Assembly: GCF_009078285.1 (NCBI RefSeq)
Contig: NZ_RQSP01000012.1
Span: 1-64,000, forward strand
From: Bifidobacterium jacchi
GTDB taxonomy: Bacteria; Actinomycetota; Actinomycetes; Actinomycetales; Bifidobacteriaceae
Length of the DNA stretch: 64,000 bases
Direction: 5' to 3'
The translations under genes and the position numbers were made by a program. The notes below the pieces were generated by a model. The model had not been told where the DNA came from. It was given only the letters and a program-made list of their open reading frames with translations, and did no database searches. This document shows positions 52,389 through 61,479 of the stretch, piece by piece. Each line of letters starts with the position of its first letter. Position 1 is the stretch's first letter.

Positions 52389-53366
52389 ATGATGAGCAAG
52401 ACCTTGGTTTCGATCATTGTTCCGGTGTATGGCGTCGAACGATATCTGGATCGGTGCATACGCAGCATCGTGAATCAGGATTACCGCGAGTTGGAAATCA
52501 TCGTGGTCGATGATGGCTCTCACGACGCATGTCCCCGGATGTGCGATGAGTGGGCCAAACGTGACGCCCGCATCCGGGTGATCCACAAACCCAATGGGGG
52601 ACTCGCTTCCGCAAGGAACGCCGGTCTTGATGACATCCGTGGCGATTATGTGACGTTCGTGGACAGCGATGATTGGGTGGAACCCGACTACGTCTCCGGT
52701 TTGAAGGGCTGGATGGATGACAGCCAGGCCGATGTTGCCATGTGCGCGACCGAGGTCGATTATGATGATGGGACCACGGCACTCGAACCATGCGCCACAC
52801 CACCGGGGTGCTGGGACGGCGACACGGCGATGAAGGGATTCCTCTATCATCGCGGATTCACCGGAGCGGTCTGGGGCAGGATGTTCGATGCACGGCTGTT
52901 CCGAGGAGATGACGGGATACGCTTCTACGAGGGACTGAACAGCGAGGATTATTACGTTCATGTCCAGGTGTTCTCACGGATGCGCATGATGATCGTGCAG
53001 AACAGGCATCTGTATCATTATTGCCGTCGATCGGACTCGATAACCACGTCGGGCGTCAACGAACACACCTTTGATGAGGTGAAGGTCGCCGACCTTTGCG
53101 TCCGGTATCTGGAGGGCATTGGCTATGCGGATAGACCGGCCATGGATTTCTTCGCTATGCAGGGTCGCGCCGATGTGATGTTCTCGCTGTTCCGGCGTCG
53201 TGCCACGCCTAGGATGATGCGCGAATACGGCAGACGGATCAGAGCCTTTGCCAAGCCGGTGCTCGTCAATGGCGAGGTCAGTGCGATCGACAAGGTCCGT
53301 CTGCTCTGCTTGGCGTGTTTCCCTGTAGGATATTACCGATTGCAGCGGCTGGTGGGCAAGGTCTGA
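52389..53366 (+). CDS. Family 2 glycosyltransferase
   Basis: 325-residue GT-A enzyme: SIIVPVYGVERYLDRCI, IIVVDDGSHDAC, NGGLASARNAGLD and VTFVDSDDWVEPDYV. GGGGAG six bases before ATG 52389 supports the start. It is closely similar in plan to the neighbours at 51290 and 58378, indicating a family expanded within this locus. Confidence 0.9.
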   Translation: MMSKTLVSIIVPVYGVERYLDRCIRSIVNQDYRELEIIVVDDGSHDACPRMCDEWAKRDARIRVIHKPNGGLASARNAGLDDIRGDYVTFVDSDDWVEPDYVSGLKGWMDDSQADVAMCATEVDYDDGTTALEPCATPPGCWDGDTAMKGFLYHRGFTGAVWGRMFDARLFRGDDGIRFYEGLNSEDYYVHVQVFSRMRMMIVQNRHLYHYCRRSDSITTSGVNEHTFDEVKVADLCVRYLEGIGYADRPAMDFFAMQGRADVMFSLFRRRATPRMMREYGRRIRAFAKPVLVNGEVSAIDKVRLLCLACFPVGYYRLQRLVGKV

Positions 53367-53404
53367 ACTGGAGCGATGCCGTGATGAGGAGAGGGCTGAT
53401 TGGC

Positions 53405-54502
53405 ATGAACGTAACGAAGGGTATGGCGAAACGGAGCTTTCTTGGCTTGGATGCAGCCAAACTGGTGGCCGCGGTGCTGGTGGTGGTCACGCATTCGCAG
53501 GTGCTGCAATCCGCGCCCGCGGTGGTGTCACGCCTGACAGGCGTATTCATCTCCCTTGCCGTTCCGTATTTCTTCATTGTGTCGGGATTCCTGAATTTCC
53601 ATCTGGCGCATGGCGACCATGACGAACAGCTCAGGCGCACATGGAAGGCCGCGGGCGTCGGCCTATGGCTGTATGTCGCTTGGACCGTCATCTATCTGCC
53701 GGCATCGATCATCTCATTCGTGCTGGAAGGGGCAGGATTCAACCTGAAGACCATCATCCGTTACGCGCATAAGATCATATTCGTCGGGGAATGGCAACTT
53801 TGGTTCCTGCTGTCCATGGCCATCGGGTACGCGGTCATTCATGCCATGCTTCGCGCCGGGGCGTCAATGAAGGTTGTCGTTGCCGTTGGTCTTTTCAGCT
53901 ATGTGGTGTCGTGCATCATCGAGGTGTTCCAGCGCATTCCTGCCAAGGATCTTCCTGCTGGAATGGCACGGGCTGTCAATCTGTATTCCTTGGTATTTGC
54001 TTCGCCTCGTGTTCTTTTTCAGGGGATCGCCTATATCGTCATCGGTATGATACTCGCACGGGGGTATGCGCGAATCCAAGAGCTGCTGCGGCGTCCTGCG
54101 CTATTTGGCTGCATATTAGCCGTCTGTATCATTACTCTGACTGTACTGAACTATCAGACAATGGTATCAGCCGATGCTTTGATATCCGCAGGACTGTACG
54201 GCGTATTGCGATTCATACTGGCCGTGGTGATCGCCGTGGCGACTCTGGGATGGGTCGGGTCTGACAGGAGCGGCATGTTCCGGCACATGCGTACGTTGAG
54301 CGCGACGACATATCTCGCTCATGTGTATTTCCTCCTGATATTCACCGTTGTCGCAACGGGCGGCACCAGCATTGAACTGACATCGGACATCAATCATGGT
54401 CTGGCGCTGCTGTTCGCTTTGATCGGCTGTGCGGCCACTTCGGCGTTGGCATCGGCAGCCGGGCGAAAACATGCGTTCGTCGCACAGTTGTTCCACTGTT
54501 AG
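53405..54502 (+). CDS. Acyltransferase family 3 membrane protein (3)
   Basis: 365-residue protein with about ten spans. LGLDAAKLVAAVLVVVTHSQ contains the conserved His; VPYFFIVSGF is also typical. Starts at ATG 53384, 53405 or 53420 are possible; 53405 is a compromise, with GAGGAG upstream. It overlaps nothing and is 38 bases past the previous gene. Role: acylation of EPS sugars. Confidence 0.8.
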   Translation: MNVTKGMAKRSFLGLDAAKLVAAVLVVVTHSQVLQSAPAVVSRLTGVFISLAVPYFFIVSGFLNFHLAHGDHDEQLRRTWKAAGVGLWLYVAWTVIYLPASIISFVLEGAGFNLKTIIRYAHKIIFVGEWQLWFLLSMAIGYAVIHAMLRAGASMKVVVAVGLFSYVVSCIIEVFQRIPAKDLPAGMARAVNLYSLVFASPRVLFQGIAYIVIGMILARGYARIQELLRRPALFGCILAVCIITLTVLNYQTMVSADALISAGLYGVLRFILAVVIAVATLGWVGSDRSGMFRHMRTLSATTYLAHVYFLLIFTVVATGGTSIELTSDINHGLALLFALIGCAATSALASAAGRKHAFVAQLFHC

Positions 54503-54810
54503 GTGCGGCATTTCGGAATTGATGAGGAGATGACGGCGATGATGAAGCATCGGTCTGAGACTTATGCCCGTACCCGGAACAGGAATGTGCGCAATTCCGC
54601 ACTGATGCAAGCACAAGGAATGGATGACGACATGCTCTGCCTGTGTGATGTGTGGAGTCGAATTCTGAAGATATCGGTCTCTTCCTCAGTTGTTGAGGCA
54701 TATGCAACGTGTCGATACGGCATAATGATACGGTACGCTGGTTTCAGATGTCGGATACGCTTCATATACACTACATAGTGAATGAGAAATAGTCGGAGGA
54801 GAGAAATCAT
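54503..54810. other. Intergenic region within EPS cluster
   Basis: 308 bases that become AT-richer towards the next gene. A small CCTCA/TGAGG hairpin lies at about 54684-54698. No convincing gene; the open frame from 54503 has no ribosome binding site. It probably holds the promoter of the DUF6625 gene. Confidence 0.4.
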
Positions 54811-55803
54811 ATGAGCGACAAGCGTTTATGCGCGTTCATCCTGCCGTATTATGGCACTTTGCCTAACTATTTCCAGCTGTTCCTCAATTCCTGCGGAGCA
54901 AATCCGGAATACGACTGGCTGTTGTTCACTGACGACCACACAGCCTTCCACTATCCCGAAAACGTTCATGTGCATTATGAAGCGTTCGCGGATATGCAAA
55001 AGCGTGTGCGTGAACGGTTCCACGATGAGGCTGAGTTGAGGACACCATATAAATTATGTGATTTTAAACCGATATACGGTTTCCTTTTCGAGGAGTATCT
55101 TGCCGATTACCAATTCTGGGGATATGGGGATTGTGACGTGATACTCGGACGATTGAGTCATTTCATTACCGATGAGATGTTTGAGAGGTACGACAAGATA
55201 TTCTCCGTTGGTCATTTGACACTGATGCGTAACACTAAAGAAAATAATCGGGGCTTCATGCTTCCCCTCGACGGTAAACTCATCTGGCGTGAGGTGGTGA
55301 AATCTGATAAAATATATACTTTTGATGAGAGCTACCTTTCTACCAATATTAATCGGATTTATCAACAGCATGGGATTCCTGTGTATACAGCGGATTTGTC
55401 CGGAAATACGCGAGTTTCTGCAGGTATATTTGAATTAGTGCATTTTGATCCAATACTCAATGTGTATATGACGGAAGCTTCATTACATGCGGTCTACTTG
55501 TGGGATAACGGTAGACTCACGCGTAGCTATCATCAGCTTGGTGAGTTTGTTACTAGGGAACTCATGTACATGCATTTCCAACGCCGTGCCATGGATGTTC
55601 GACTGGACGATGCTCATATGCAGAAATTCAAGATCCTGCCGGGATCATTCGAACCTCTGGAAGTCGATGAGATCACTCGTCAGAACTTCCGCTCGATACG
55701 GTGGAAGCGCTCCGGAGACCAGATCAAGCATCGGTGGTCGATCATCGCCGGCGACGCGAAATTCTGGCGTAAGAAGATCATCGCCAAGTTGCTCCACCGG
55801 TAG
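54811..55803 (+). CDS. DUF6625 family protein (glycosyltransferase-like)
   Basis: 330-residue protein. ILPYYGTLPNYFQLFLNSC, YDWLLFTDDHTAFHYPENV, TPYKLCDFKPIYGFLFEEYL and WGYGDCDVILG fit DUF6625, found in EPS and capsule loci and probably a GT-A-like transferase with a D-x-D site (GDCD). GGAGGAG before ATG 54811 sets the start. Its AT-rich codons (AAATTATGTGATTTT) differ from the upstream EPS genes, suggesting separate acquisition. Confidence 0.8.
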   Translation: MSDKRLCAFILPYYGTLPNYFQLFLNSCGANPEYDWLLFTDDHTAFHYPENVHVHYEAFADMQKRVRERFHDEAELRTPYKLCDFKPIYGFLFEEYLADYQFWGYGDCDVILGRLSHFITDEMFERYDKIFSVGHLTLMRNTKENNRGFMLPLDGKLIWREVVKSDKIYTFDESYLSTNINRIYQQHGIPVYTADLSGNTRVSAGIFELVHFDPILNVYMTEASLHAVYLWDNGRLTRSYHQLGEFVTRELMYMHFQRRAMDVRLDDAHMQKFKILPGSFEPLEVDEITRQNFRSIRWKRSGDQIKHRWSIIAGDAKFWRKKIIAKLLHR

Positions 55804-56010
55804 CGTCGATGGTGCTAGGCGGATGTGTTCTAAGGATAGTTGGAGGTGTGATGGTAGAGATTATTCGGAAGACAAATCATTACCATGCACGAGCGGAGCG
55901 GTCTTCATCATGGGTTCGTCTGCATACCGATTGCCGTTGATGTGTTCGTCGCGCTTGATAGAGGTGGAACGGCACCATTTGATGAGTTTGTTTCAACGGG
56001 AGGTAGCGAA

Positions 56011-57060
56011 ATGGGTGAATCCGATATAAGCGCAGTAATCGCTGATGAAAGCGTGACGGGTGGTGGAACAGCAGCAGATGTTGTTTCCGTCATTGTGCCC
56101 GTTTATAACGTCGAACAATATCTGACTGAATGCATCGATAGTATTCGTGCGCAAACCTACGTTGCGCTCGAGGTGATTCTCGTGGATGACGGCTCCACAG
56201 ATAGCAGTGGTCGTTTGTGCGACAACTTTGCTGCGCAAGACTCACGTATCCGGGTGATTCATCAATCTAACGGAGGTGTTGCGTCGGCACGCAACCGCGG
56301 GCTCGACCAAGCCACGGGAGAGTGGGTGCTGTTTGTAGATGCTGACGACCGTCTTCGGTCTAATCTGGTTGAACGTTGCATGGACGCGCTGAAACGTGTC
56401 CATGCGGACATTGCGGTATTTCAGTATCAATCGGTGGACGAGAATGGTGAGCCTCACCCATATGACGGGCCGCTCAATCAGTACACCAAGGAAGAAACGC
56501 TGTCCGGAGACGACGCCATCGAGCGTGCTCTCGATGGGCCGATCGAATACTACCCGTGGTGCTATATCGCACGTCGTTCTCTGTATGGAGGGACAGAGCC
56601 GATTCGCTTCCCGGAGGGGCGTGCCATCGAGGATGAGGGCACGGTATATAAGCCCCATGCGTTGGCACGTGCCGTCGTGTATTTGCCACTGCGATTGTAC
56701 GAGTATCGGCAACGTTCTGTGTCGCGGATGCACAGCAGCAAGGCACCGGAACTGGCACGGGCCCGTGAACAAAACGCATGGGAGATGTACCTGTTTTTGC
56801 GCGATCGGATTTCCTCGTTGTCATTGCGGCGGACACTGTTGGCAAAAACGATTGAGATGATCATCAGCGCTCAGTATGGTTCGTTGCGCGCTGGCGCAGG
56901 TTCGCTTACATCCGCGCAAACACATTTGGATATGCTTATGAGCGATCCGGATATGCAGTCCAACCTGCTAGGCTTGGGGCTTCGCGTGCGGGCCTTCGCC
57001 ATACGTCATCACTGCGACAGGACGCTCGCGGCCCTCGAACGGTTCACGCGACGTGGCTGA
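56011..57060 (+). CDS. Family 2 glycosyltransferase
   Basis: 349-residue GT-A enzyme: SVIVPVYNVEQYLTECI, VILVDDGSTDSSG, NGGVASARNRGLD and VLFVDADDRL. GGGAGG seven bases before ATG 56011 supports a start later than the longer open frame from 55885. The preceding 200 bases have no gene. Likely adds a sugar to the EPS unit. Confidence 0.88.
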   Translation: MGESDISAVIADESVTGGGTAADVVSVIVPVYNVEQYLTECIDSIRAQTYVALEVILVDDGSTDSSGRLCDNFAAQDSRIRVIHQSNGGVASARNRGLDQATGEWVLFVDADDRLRSNLVERCMDALKRVHADIAVFQYQSVDENGEPHPYDGPLNQYTKEETLSGDDAIERALDGPIEYYPWCYIARRSLYGGTEPIRFPEGRAIEDEGTVYKPHALARAVVYLPLRLYEYRQRSVSRMHSSKAPELARAREQNAWEMYLFLRDRISSLSLRRTLLAKTIEMIISAQYGSLRAGAGSLTSAQTHLDMLMSDPDMQSNLLGLGLRVRAFAIRHHCDRTLAALERFTRRG

Positions 57061-57086
57061 ATGCATGCATCAACAAACGGAAGGTA

Positions 57087-58256
57087 ATGGAGATAATGAC
57101 CATAAAACAGCAAGATGCGCCGGTACGTATTCTTCACTGGGGTCTGATGGGAGGCCGCGGCGGCATTGAGATGTTCATCATGAACCTATATCGGAAGATC
57201 GATCGCGATAGAGTGCAGTTTGATTTTCTGGACGGCCATGCGCATGTGCAGCCTTTCGAGGAGGAGATCAACGACCTTGGCGGTCGGGTTTTCCATGTGC
57301 TATACACACAGAAAGAAGCTCCATTCACTGCGAACCGTCGTCTGCTGCGGTTCTATCGTGAACATCAAGAGATCGGTGGCGTGCATGTACATGCGAATTT
57401 CCCCTACGCCACTCCGTTGAAGGTGGCGAAGCAGGCCGGCATCGAGCTTCGTGTTTTGCATTCGCATAACTCGCAAGGGACTCCGCTGCCGAAGGATCCG
57501 GTGAAGCGCGTCTTAGCCAAGGCCCGTGCGTTGAAGGTGGCGCATGAGATCGACGCGTGTCCGTCCCATTACTTCGCCTGTTCCAACACCGCCGCGGAAT
57601 TCATGTTTCCCGGCAAACCCTACACATGGGTGCGCAATGGCATCGATACCGCCGAGTATGATTATTCGCCGATTGATCGCGCTCGGGTGCGCGCCGATTT
57701 GGGTATCGAAGACCATACGGTTGTAGTGGGCTTCTGCGGGCGTCTAAGGGAACAGAAGAATCCGCTGTTCGCTGTCGATGTGTTTGCACAATACCATCGT
57801 CTCAACCCGGATTCTGTGTTTGTGGTGGTCGGCAACGGCGAACTGGACGAGCCGATGCGCGGTCGCGTTGCCGAATCGGGTCTTTCCGACGGAGCAGTGC
57901 GGTTCCTTGGTGGGGAACGTTCAGACGTGAACCGCATCTATCAGGCGATGGACATATTGCTCATGCCGTCTCGCTATGAAGGATTGCCGCTGGTGCTGAT
58001 CGAAGCGCAGACAGCTGGATTGCCATGTCTGGTTTCGCAGAAGGTAATCACCGAGCAGGTCAAGGTGACCGATTTGGTGCGCTTCCAATCGTTGGAAGCC
58101 GCGGCGCAGGAATGGGCAGCAGCACTTGATGAGATGACAGAGCGTATTCCCCGGCGTCGCGGTTATCAGACTGAGGTGTCCGCCAGTGGGTTCGATATGA
58201 GTACTACTGCGGCAACGCTTGCGGATTTCTATACGGAACACGCCGGACGGCACTGA
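57087..58256 (+). CDS. GT4-type glycosyltransferase (EpsF-like)
   Basis: 389-residue GT-B enzyme: LHWGLMGGRGGIEMFIMNLY, LHSHNSQGTPLP, CGRLREQKNP, FVVVGNGELDEPM and SRYEGLPLVLIEAQTAGLP. Similar in plan to the GT half of the fusion at 42990-44897. ATG 57087 or 57096 may be used; GGAAGG lies just upstream. A CAAGAC/GTCTTG hairpin follows the stop at about 58259-58280. Confidence 0.9.
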   Translation: MEIMTIKQQDAPVRILHWGLMGGRGGIEMFIMNLYRKIDRDRVQFDFLDGHAHVQPFEEEINDLGGRVFHVLYTQKEAPFTANRRLLRFYREHQEIGGVHVHANFPYATPLKVAKQAGIELRVLHSHNSQGTPLPKDPVKRVLAKARALKVAHEIDACPSHYFACSNTAAEFMFPGKPYTWVRNGIDTAEYDYSPIDRARVRADLGIEDHTVVVGFCGRLREQKNPLFAVDVFAQYHRLNPDSVFVVVGNGELDEPMRGRVAESGLSDGAVRFLGGERSDVNRIYQAMDILLMPSRYEGLPLVLIEAQTAGLPCLVSQKVITEQVKVTDLVRFQSLEAAAQEWAAALDEMTERIPRRRGYQTEVSASGFDMSTTAATLADFYTEHAGRH

Positions 58257-58377
58257 ATCAAGACCGTGATGCAGTCTTGGATGTACATGGATTCGGAAGG
58301 TACTAAAGACATGCTAATTATAGGCATTTATTCGTATACGTTTGCATAAGTGATGCAAGATCGGAGAACACTCCTAT

Positions 58378-59394
58378 ATGTTGGTGAAAGAAAAAGAACG
58401 ATGCGGCAGAGTGACGGTGACTGTTATTGTCCCGGTTTACAATGTTGAAAACACGCTGAATAGGTGTGTGGATAGCATTGTCAATCAGACATATACGGAT
58501 TTGCAAATCATCCTAGTTGATGACGGTTCGCCGGATGGTTCCCCGGCGATGTGTGATGCATGGTGTTCCCACGATTCACGTATCGAAGTGATTCACCAGC
58601 GGAATAAAGGTCTTTCTGGTGCTCGTAATGCCGGATTGTCGAAGGCAGTCGGCGAATATGTTGCTTTTGTGGACAGTGACGATTATGTCGAACCTGATTT
58701 CATTGAGAGTATGATTAACGCGCAGACTGCTACGGGTGCGGACATGGTGATTTGCTCTGTAGCAGAAGAAACCGCTGATGGTGAGAATCAGTCTACGGGC
58801 GGGATTGTTAATTCCGTTGAAGTCATTGATGTGCACGAGTGTTGTCGGCGTATGGATTGGCGCTATATAACCGTATGGAATAAGCTGTATGACCGGCGTC
58901 TATGGAAGCGTGTTTCTTTTCCTGAGGGGAAAATACATGAAGACGAATATGTCTTCCAAGACATTGTTTCACAATGCTCTGCCATAGTTGTCTTGCCGGA
59001 TGAACTATATCATTATGTCGAGAACAATGCGGGTATTATGCATGAACGTTTTTCGACGCGCAATCTGGCTCGACTTCAGTCGTATGTGCGGAGGATGCGT
59101 TTTTTCCGGGATCGTGATTACAAAGATTGCATAGGCGGACTGTTCACCATGATTATGCTGGATGTGGGACGCGCTGGAGTTTTGGCGCAGGATTCGCCGG
59201 AATCTTGGGGGGAAGTCAGAGAGGTATTAGGACAGGTGCGGGCGCTTCCATATGATGTATGGTTCAGCCTTTCGGCTAAACAGCGTATACGGTTCCTGCA
59301 GCTGAAGTTGTGCCCATACTTGCTGATGCGCGGATTGGCGGATAGACATAAGGAATGGGCCAGTCACACGGGAAAGAGTGGCGGGTTGCGTTAA
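58378..59394 (+). CDS. Family 2 glycosyltransferase
   Basis: 338-residue GT-A enzyme: TVIVPVYNVENTLNRCV, IILVDDGSPDGSP, NKGLSGARNAGLS and VAFVDSDDYVEPDFI. AT-richer than early EPS genes, like the other genes from 54.8 kb on. It is the last EPS gene before the ATPase block. No terminator with a T-run was seen after it. Confidence 0.9.
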   Translation: MLVKEKERCGRVTVTVIVPVYNVENTLNRCVDSIVNQTYTDLQIILVDDGSPDGSPAMCDAWCSHDSRIEVIHQRNKGLSGARNAGLSKAVGEYVAFVDSDDYVEPDFIESMINAQTATGADMVICSVAEETADGENQSTGGIVNSVEVIDVHECCRRMDWRYITVWNKLYDRRLWKRVSFPEGKIHEDEYVFQDIVSQCSAIVVLPDELYHYVENNAGIMHERFSTRNLARLQSYVRRMRFFRDRDYKDCIGGLFTMIMLDVGRAGVLAQDSPESWGEVREVLGQVRALPYDVWFSLSAKQRIRFLQLKLCPYLLMRGLADRHKEWASHTGKSGGLR

Positions 59395-59555
59395 AACCCT
59401 GGCAGGCGAACGCTTCTCTTCACACCCGCACCGCGGCCCCAGCTTCATCACAAACTGGCGAAGACACTAACAATGCAGCGTCTGTATCCTCTTATGGCTT
59501 ATGGCACCAGTGGGATAAAGAGCTTGGGTGTTTGAAGTCCAGCATGCCACTCGAT

Positions 59556-59594
59556 ATGATACTCATAAGTATCATACTCATAAGCATCATAAGT
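59556..59594 (+). promoter_or_regulatory. Tandem 15-bp repeats overlapping leader of AAA ATPase (2)
   Basis: ATGATACTCATAAGT, ATCATACTCATAAGC and a shortened ATCATAAGT follow directly, ending 8 bases before the ATPase start. TGATACTcataAGTATCA is also a perfect dyad. The position next to the ribosome binding site suggests a repressor site or attenuation of translation. Confidence 0.75.
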
Positions 59595-59602
59595 GAGGGC
59601 GT

Positions 59603-61045
59603 ATGGCTGGTGCAAGGTTCGTTGGGCGTGAGCGAGAGCTGCAGACGCTGACCCGCATGTGGAAGCGTGACGACTTCCAGATGATGGTGCTGTACGGGCG
59701 CCGTCGTATCGGCAAGACCGCATTGCTCGATGAGTTCGCGGAGGGGAAGCGCACGCTGTATTTCACGGCCCGTCAGCAGACGTCCACCGCGAATCTGCGT
59801 GATTTCTCGCGCGCGATATACGGTTTCTTCGATCTTCCCGCATCATTGCCGGCCTTCGCGCTTTGGCAGGATGCGTTCGACTTCATCATCGAGCGGCAGC
59901 GCGGCCAATCGGCATCGCGTCTGCTGCTCATATTCGATGAGTTTCCCTACGCTGCCATGAGCGAGCCGTCGCTCCCGTCGACGCTGCAGATCGCCATCGA
60001 TCATGGTTTCAAGGATGCGTCGGTGATGATGGTCCTGTGCGGTAGCAATGAAGGGTTCATGGAAAGCGAGGTGCTGGGTGTGAAGAGCCCGCTGTATGGT
60101 CGTCGGACCGGGCAGCTGAGGCTCACGGCATTCGACGCCTTCGATGCGGCGCTCATGCTGCCGTTCGCGTCGCCGGAAGACGTGGTGCGATACTATGCGA
60201 CCTTCGGCGGCACGCCGTACTACCTCAAGCAGATTCAATCCGGCTTGTCCTACGAAGAGAACGTCATCGATCTGCTGTTCGACACCAGTGGATTGCTCTA
60301 TGAGGAGCCGCTGATGCTGCTTCGTCAGGAGCTGCGCGACCCGGCCGTCTACAACTCGGTCATGGATGCCATCGGCACCGGTGCGAACCGACAGAACACC
60401 ATCGCGGACAAGGCCGGACTGGCGTCGAGCTCCAGCGTCAGCAAATACCTTGCGGTGCTTGCCGATCTGGGATTGATCGAGCGCCATGTGCCGTTCGGCG
60501 AGGATTCCGTGCGATCGCGCAAGGGACTCTGGCGGATCAGGGATCCGTTCTTCTCCTTCTGGTATCGATTCGTCAGTCCCCATGCGCCGGAAGTGGAGAA
60601 CGGTGACGGCGATATTGCGGCGCGTGGCGAGGTATTCGGGCCGGCACTGGATACGTACGTAGGGCAGATATTCGAGGATGTCTGCCGCCAATGGCTGATT
60701 CGGGCGAATCGTGGTGGGCTGCTGCCGTTCATGGCGACCCGATTCGGCAAGTGGTGGGGAAATGATCCACGGTTGCGCGAGCAGACCGACATCGACGTGA
60801 TCGCCGCGAATCCCGGAACCAAAAGCATCCTGCTTGGCGAATGCAAGTGGCGGGAATCGCTGGATGTTGCCGAGACGATGGAGACGCTCAGGTTCCGCTC
60901 CGCTCTGGTCAAGGGATATGAGCATCACGGCTTCGCCCTGTTCCTGAAAACCGACGCTCTGGTGGACGCCGCCAGACGGCGCGCAGAACCTGACATGAAG
61001 GTGTACGGCGTCAACGACATGTTCCACACTGCGCGCGCGAAATAA
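59603..61045 (+). CDS. AAA ATPase with DUF234 nuclease-like C-terminus (2)
   Basis: 480-residue protein. [11 protein letters not shown] opens an archaeal-type ATPase with Walker [12 protein letters not shown] (31-41) and Walker [11 protein letters not shown] winged-helix region ([23 protein letters not shown]) precedes DUF234, whose [18 protein letters not shown] has PD-(D/E)XK character. Role unknown; suggested to be DNA processing or a selfish regulator. GAGGG precedes ATG 59603. Confidence 0.88.
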   Translation: MAGARFVGRERELQTLTRMWKRDDFQMMVLYGRRRIGKTALLDEFAEGKRTLYFTARQQTSTANLRDFSRAIYGFFDLPASLPAFALWQDAFDFIIERQRGQSASRLLLIFDEFPYAAMSEPSLPSTLQIAIDHGFKDASVMMVLCGSNEGFMESEVLGVKSPLYGRRTGQLRLTAFDAFDAALMLPFASPEDVVRYYATFGGTPYYLKQIQSGLSYEENVIDLLFDTSGLLYEEPLMLLRQELRDPAVYNSVMDAIGTGANRQNTIADKAGLASSSSVSKYLAVLADLGLIERHVPFGEDSVRSRKGLWRIRDPFFSFWYRFVSPHAPEVENGDGDIAARGEVFGPALDTYVGQIFEDVCRQWLIRANRGGLLPFMATRFGKWWGNDPRLREQTDIDVIAANPGTKSILLGECKWRESLDVAETMETLRFRSALVKGYEHHGFALFLKTDALVDAARRRAEPDMKVYGVNDMFHTARAK

Positions 61046-61352
61046 AAAGCGCCTTATGGACAGCATATTCAACCAGCTTCTCAACGTCAAAGGCTTGGTC
61101 GTCGGCCGCGAGCGCGGGGCGTCTGGTGTCGGCCGGCCGATGAGCATAGGGGCATGGGCAGTACTGGGAAGTTATGCAAAGGGAAGTGGTGACATGCCGT
61201 CTCCAGCGACAGGGCGAGTTGCTGAGTGGAGATGGCGTACCGGGATGCTGTCGTCGGAAAGAATGGCGGAACTGGATGTGAGGTGGCATCGGTGGGCGGC
61301 GTGCTCTTATGGCTGTGTGGTGACGTCCATCCGCATGTTTTCTGCGCGGCGA
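61046..61352. other. Intergenic region, no gene supported
   Basis: About 300 bases between two AAA ATPase genes. A frame from ATG 61056 has no ribosome binding site and no convincing family. The distal part leads into the three repeats at 61353-61442. Confidence 0.4.
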
Positions 61353-61442
61353 TACCTTAGGAATCGTGTATGATCCATGCATCTGTTACCCTAGGAATCG
61401 TGTATGATCTGGAGTTCTCTTACCCTAGGAATCGTGGTATTA
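61353..61442 (+). promoter_or_regulatory. Three spaced 22-bp repeats upstream of AAA ATPase (3)
   Basis: TACCYTAGGAATCGTGTATG units start at 61353, 61387 and 61421, exactly 34 bp apart (about three helical turns); the third ends differently. They end 37 bases before the ATPase start, placing them as operators on one DNA face. Confidence 0.85.
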
Positions 61443-61479
61443 TTTCTGGAAAACGTTGTGATTCCAAGGAAGATGCCAA

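Noticed and set aside
61056-61373. Possible ISL3-type transposase N-terminal remnant (FNQLLNVKGLVV)
   Set aside because: Only about 15 residues look similar, there is no ribosome binding site, no catalytic residues and no IS ends.
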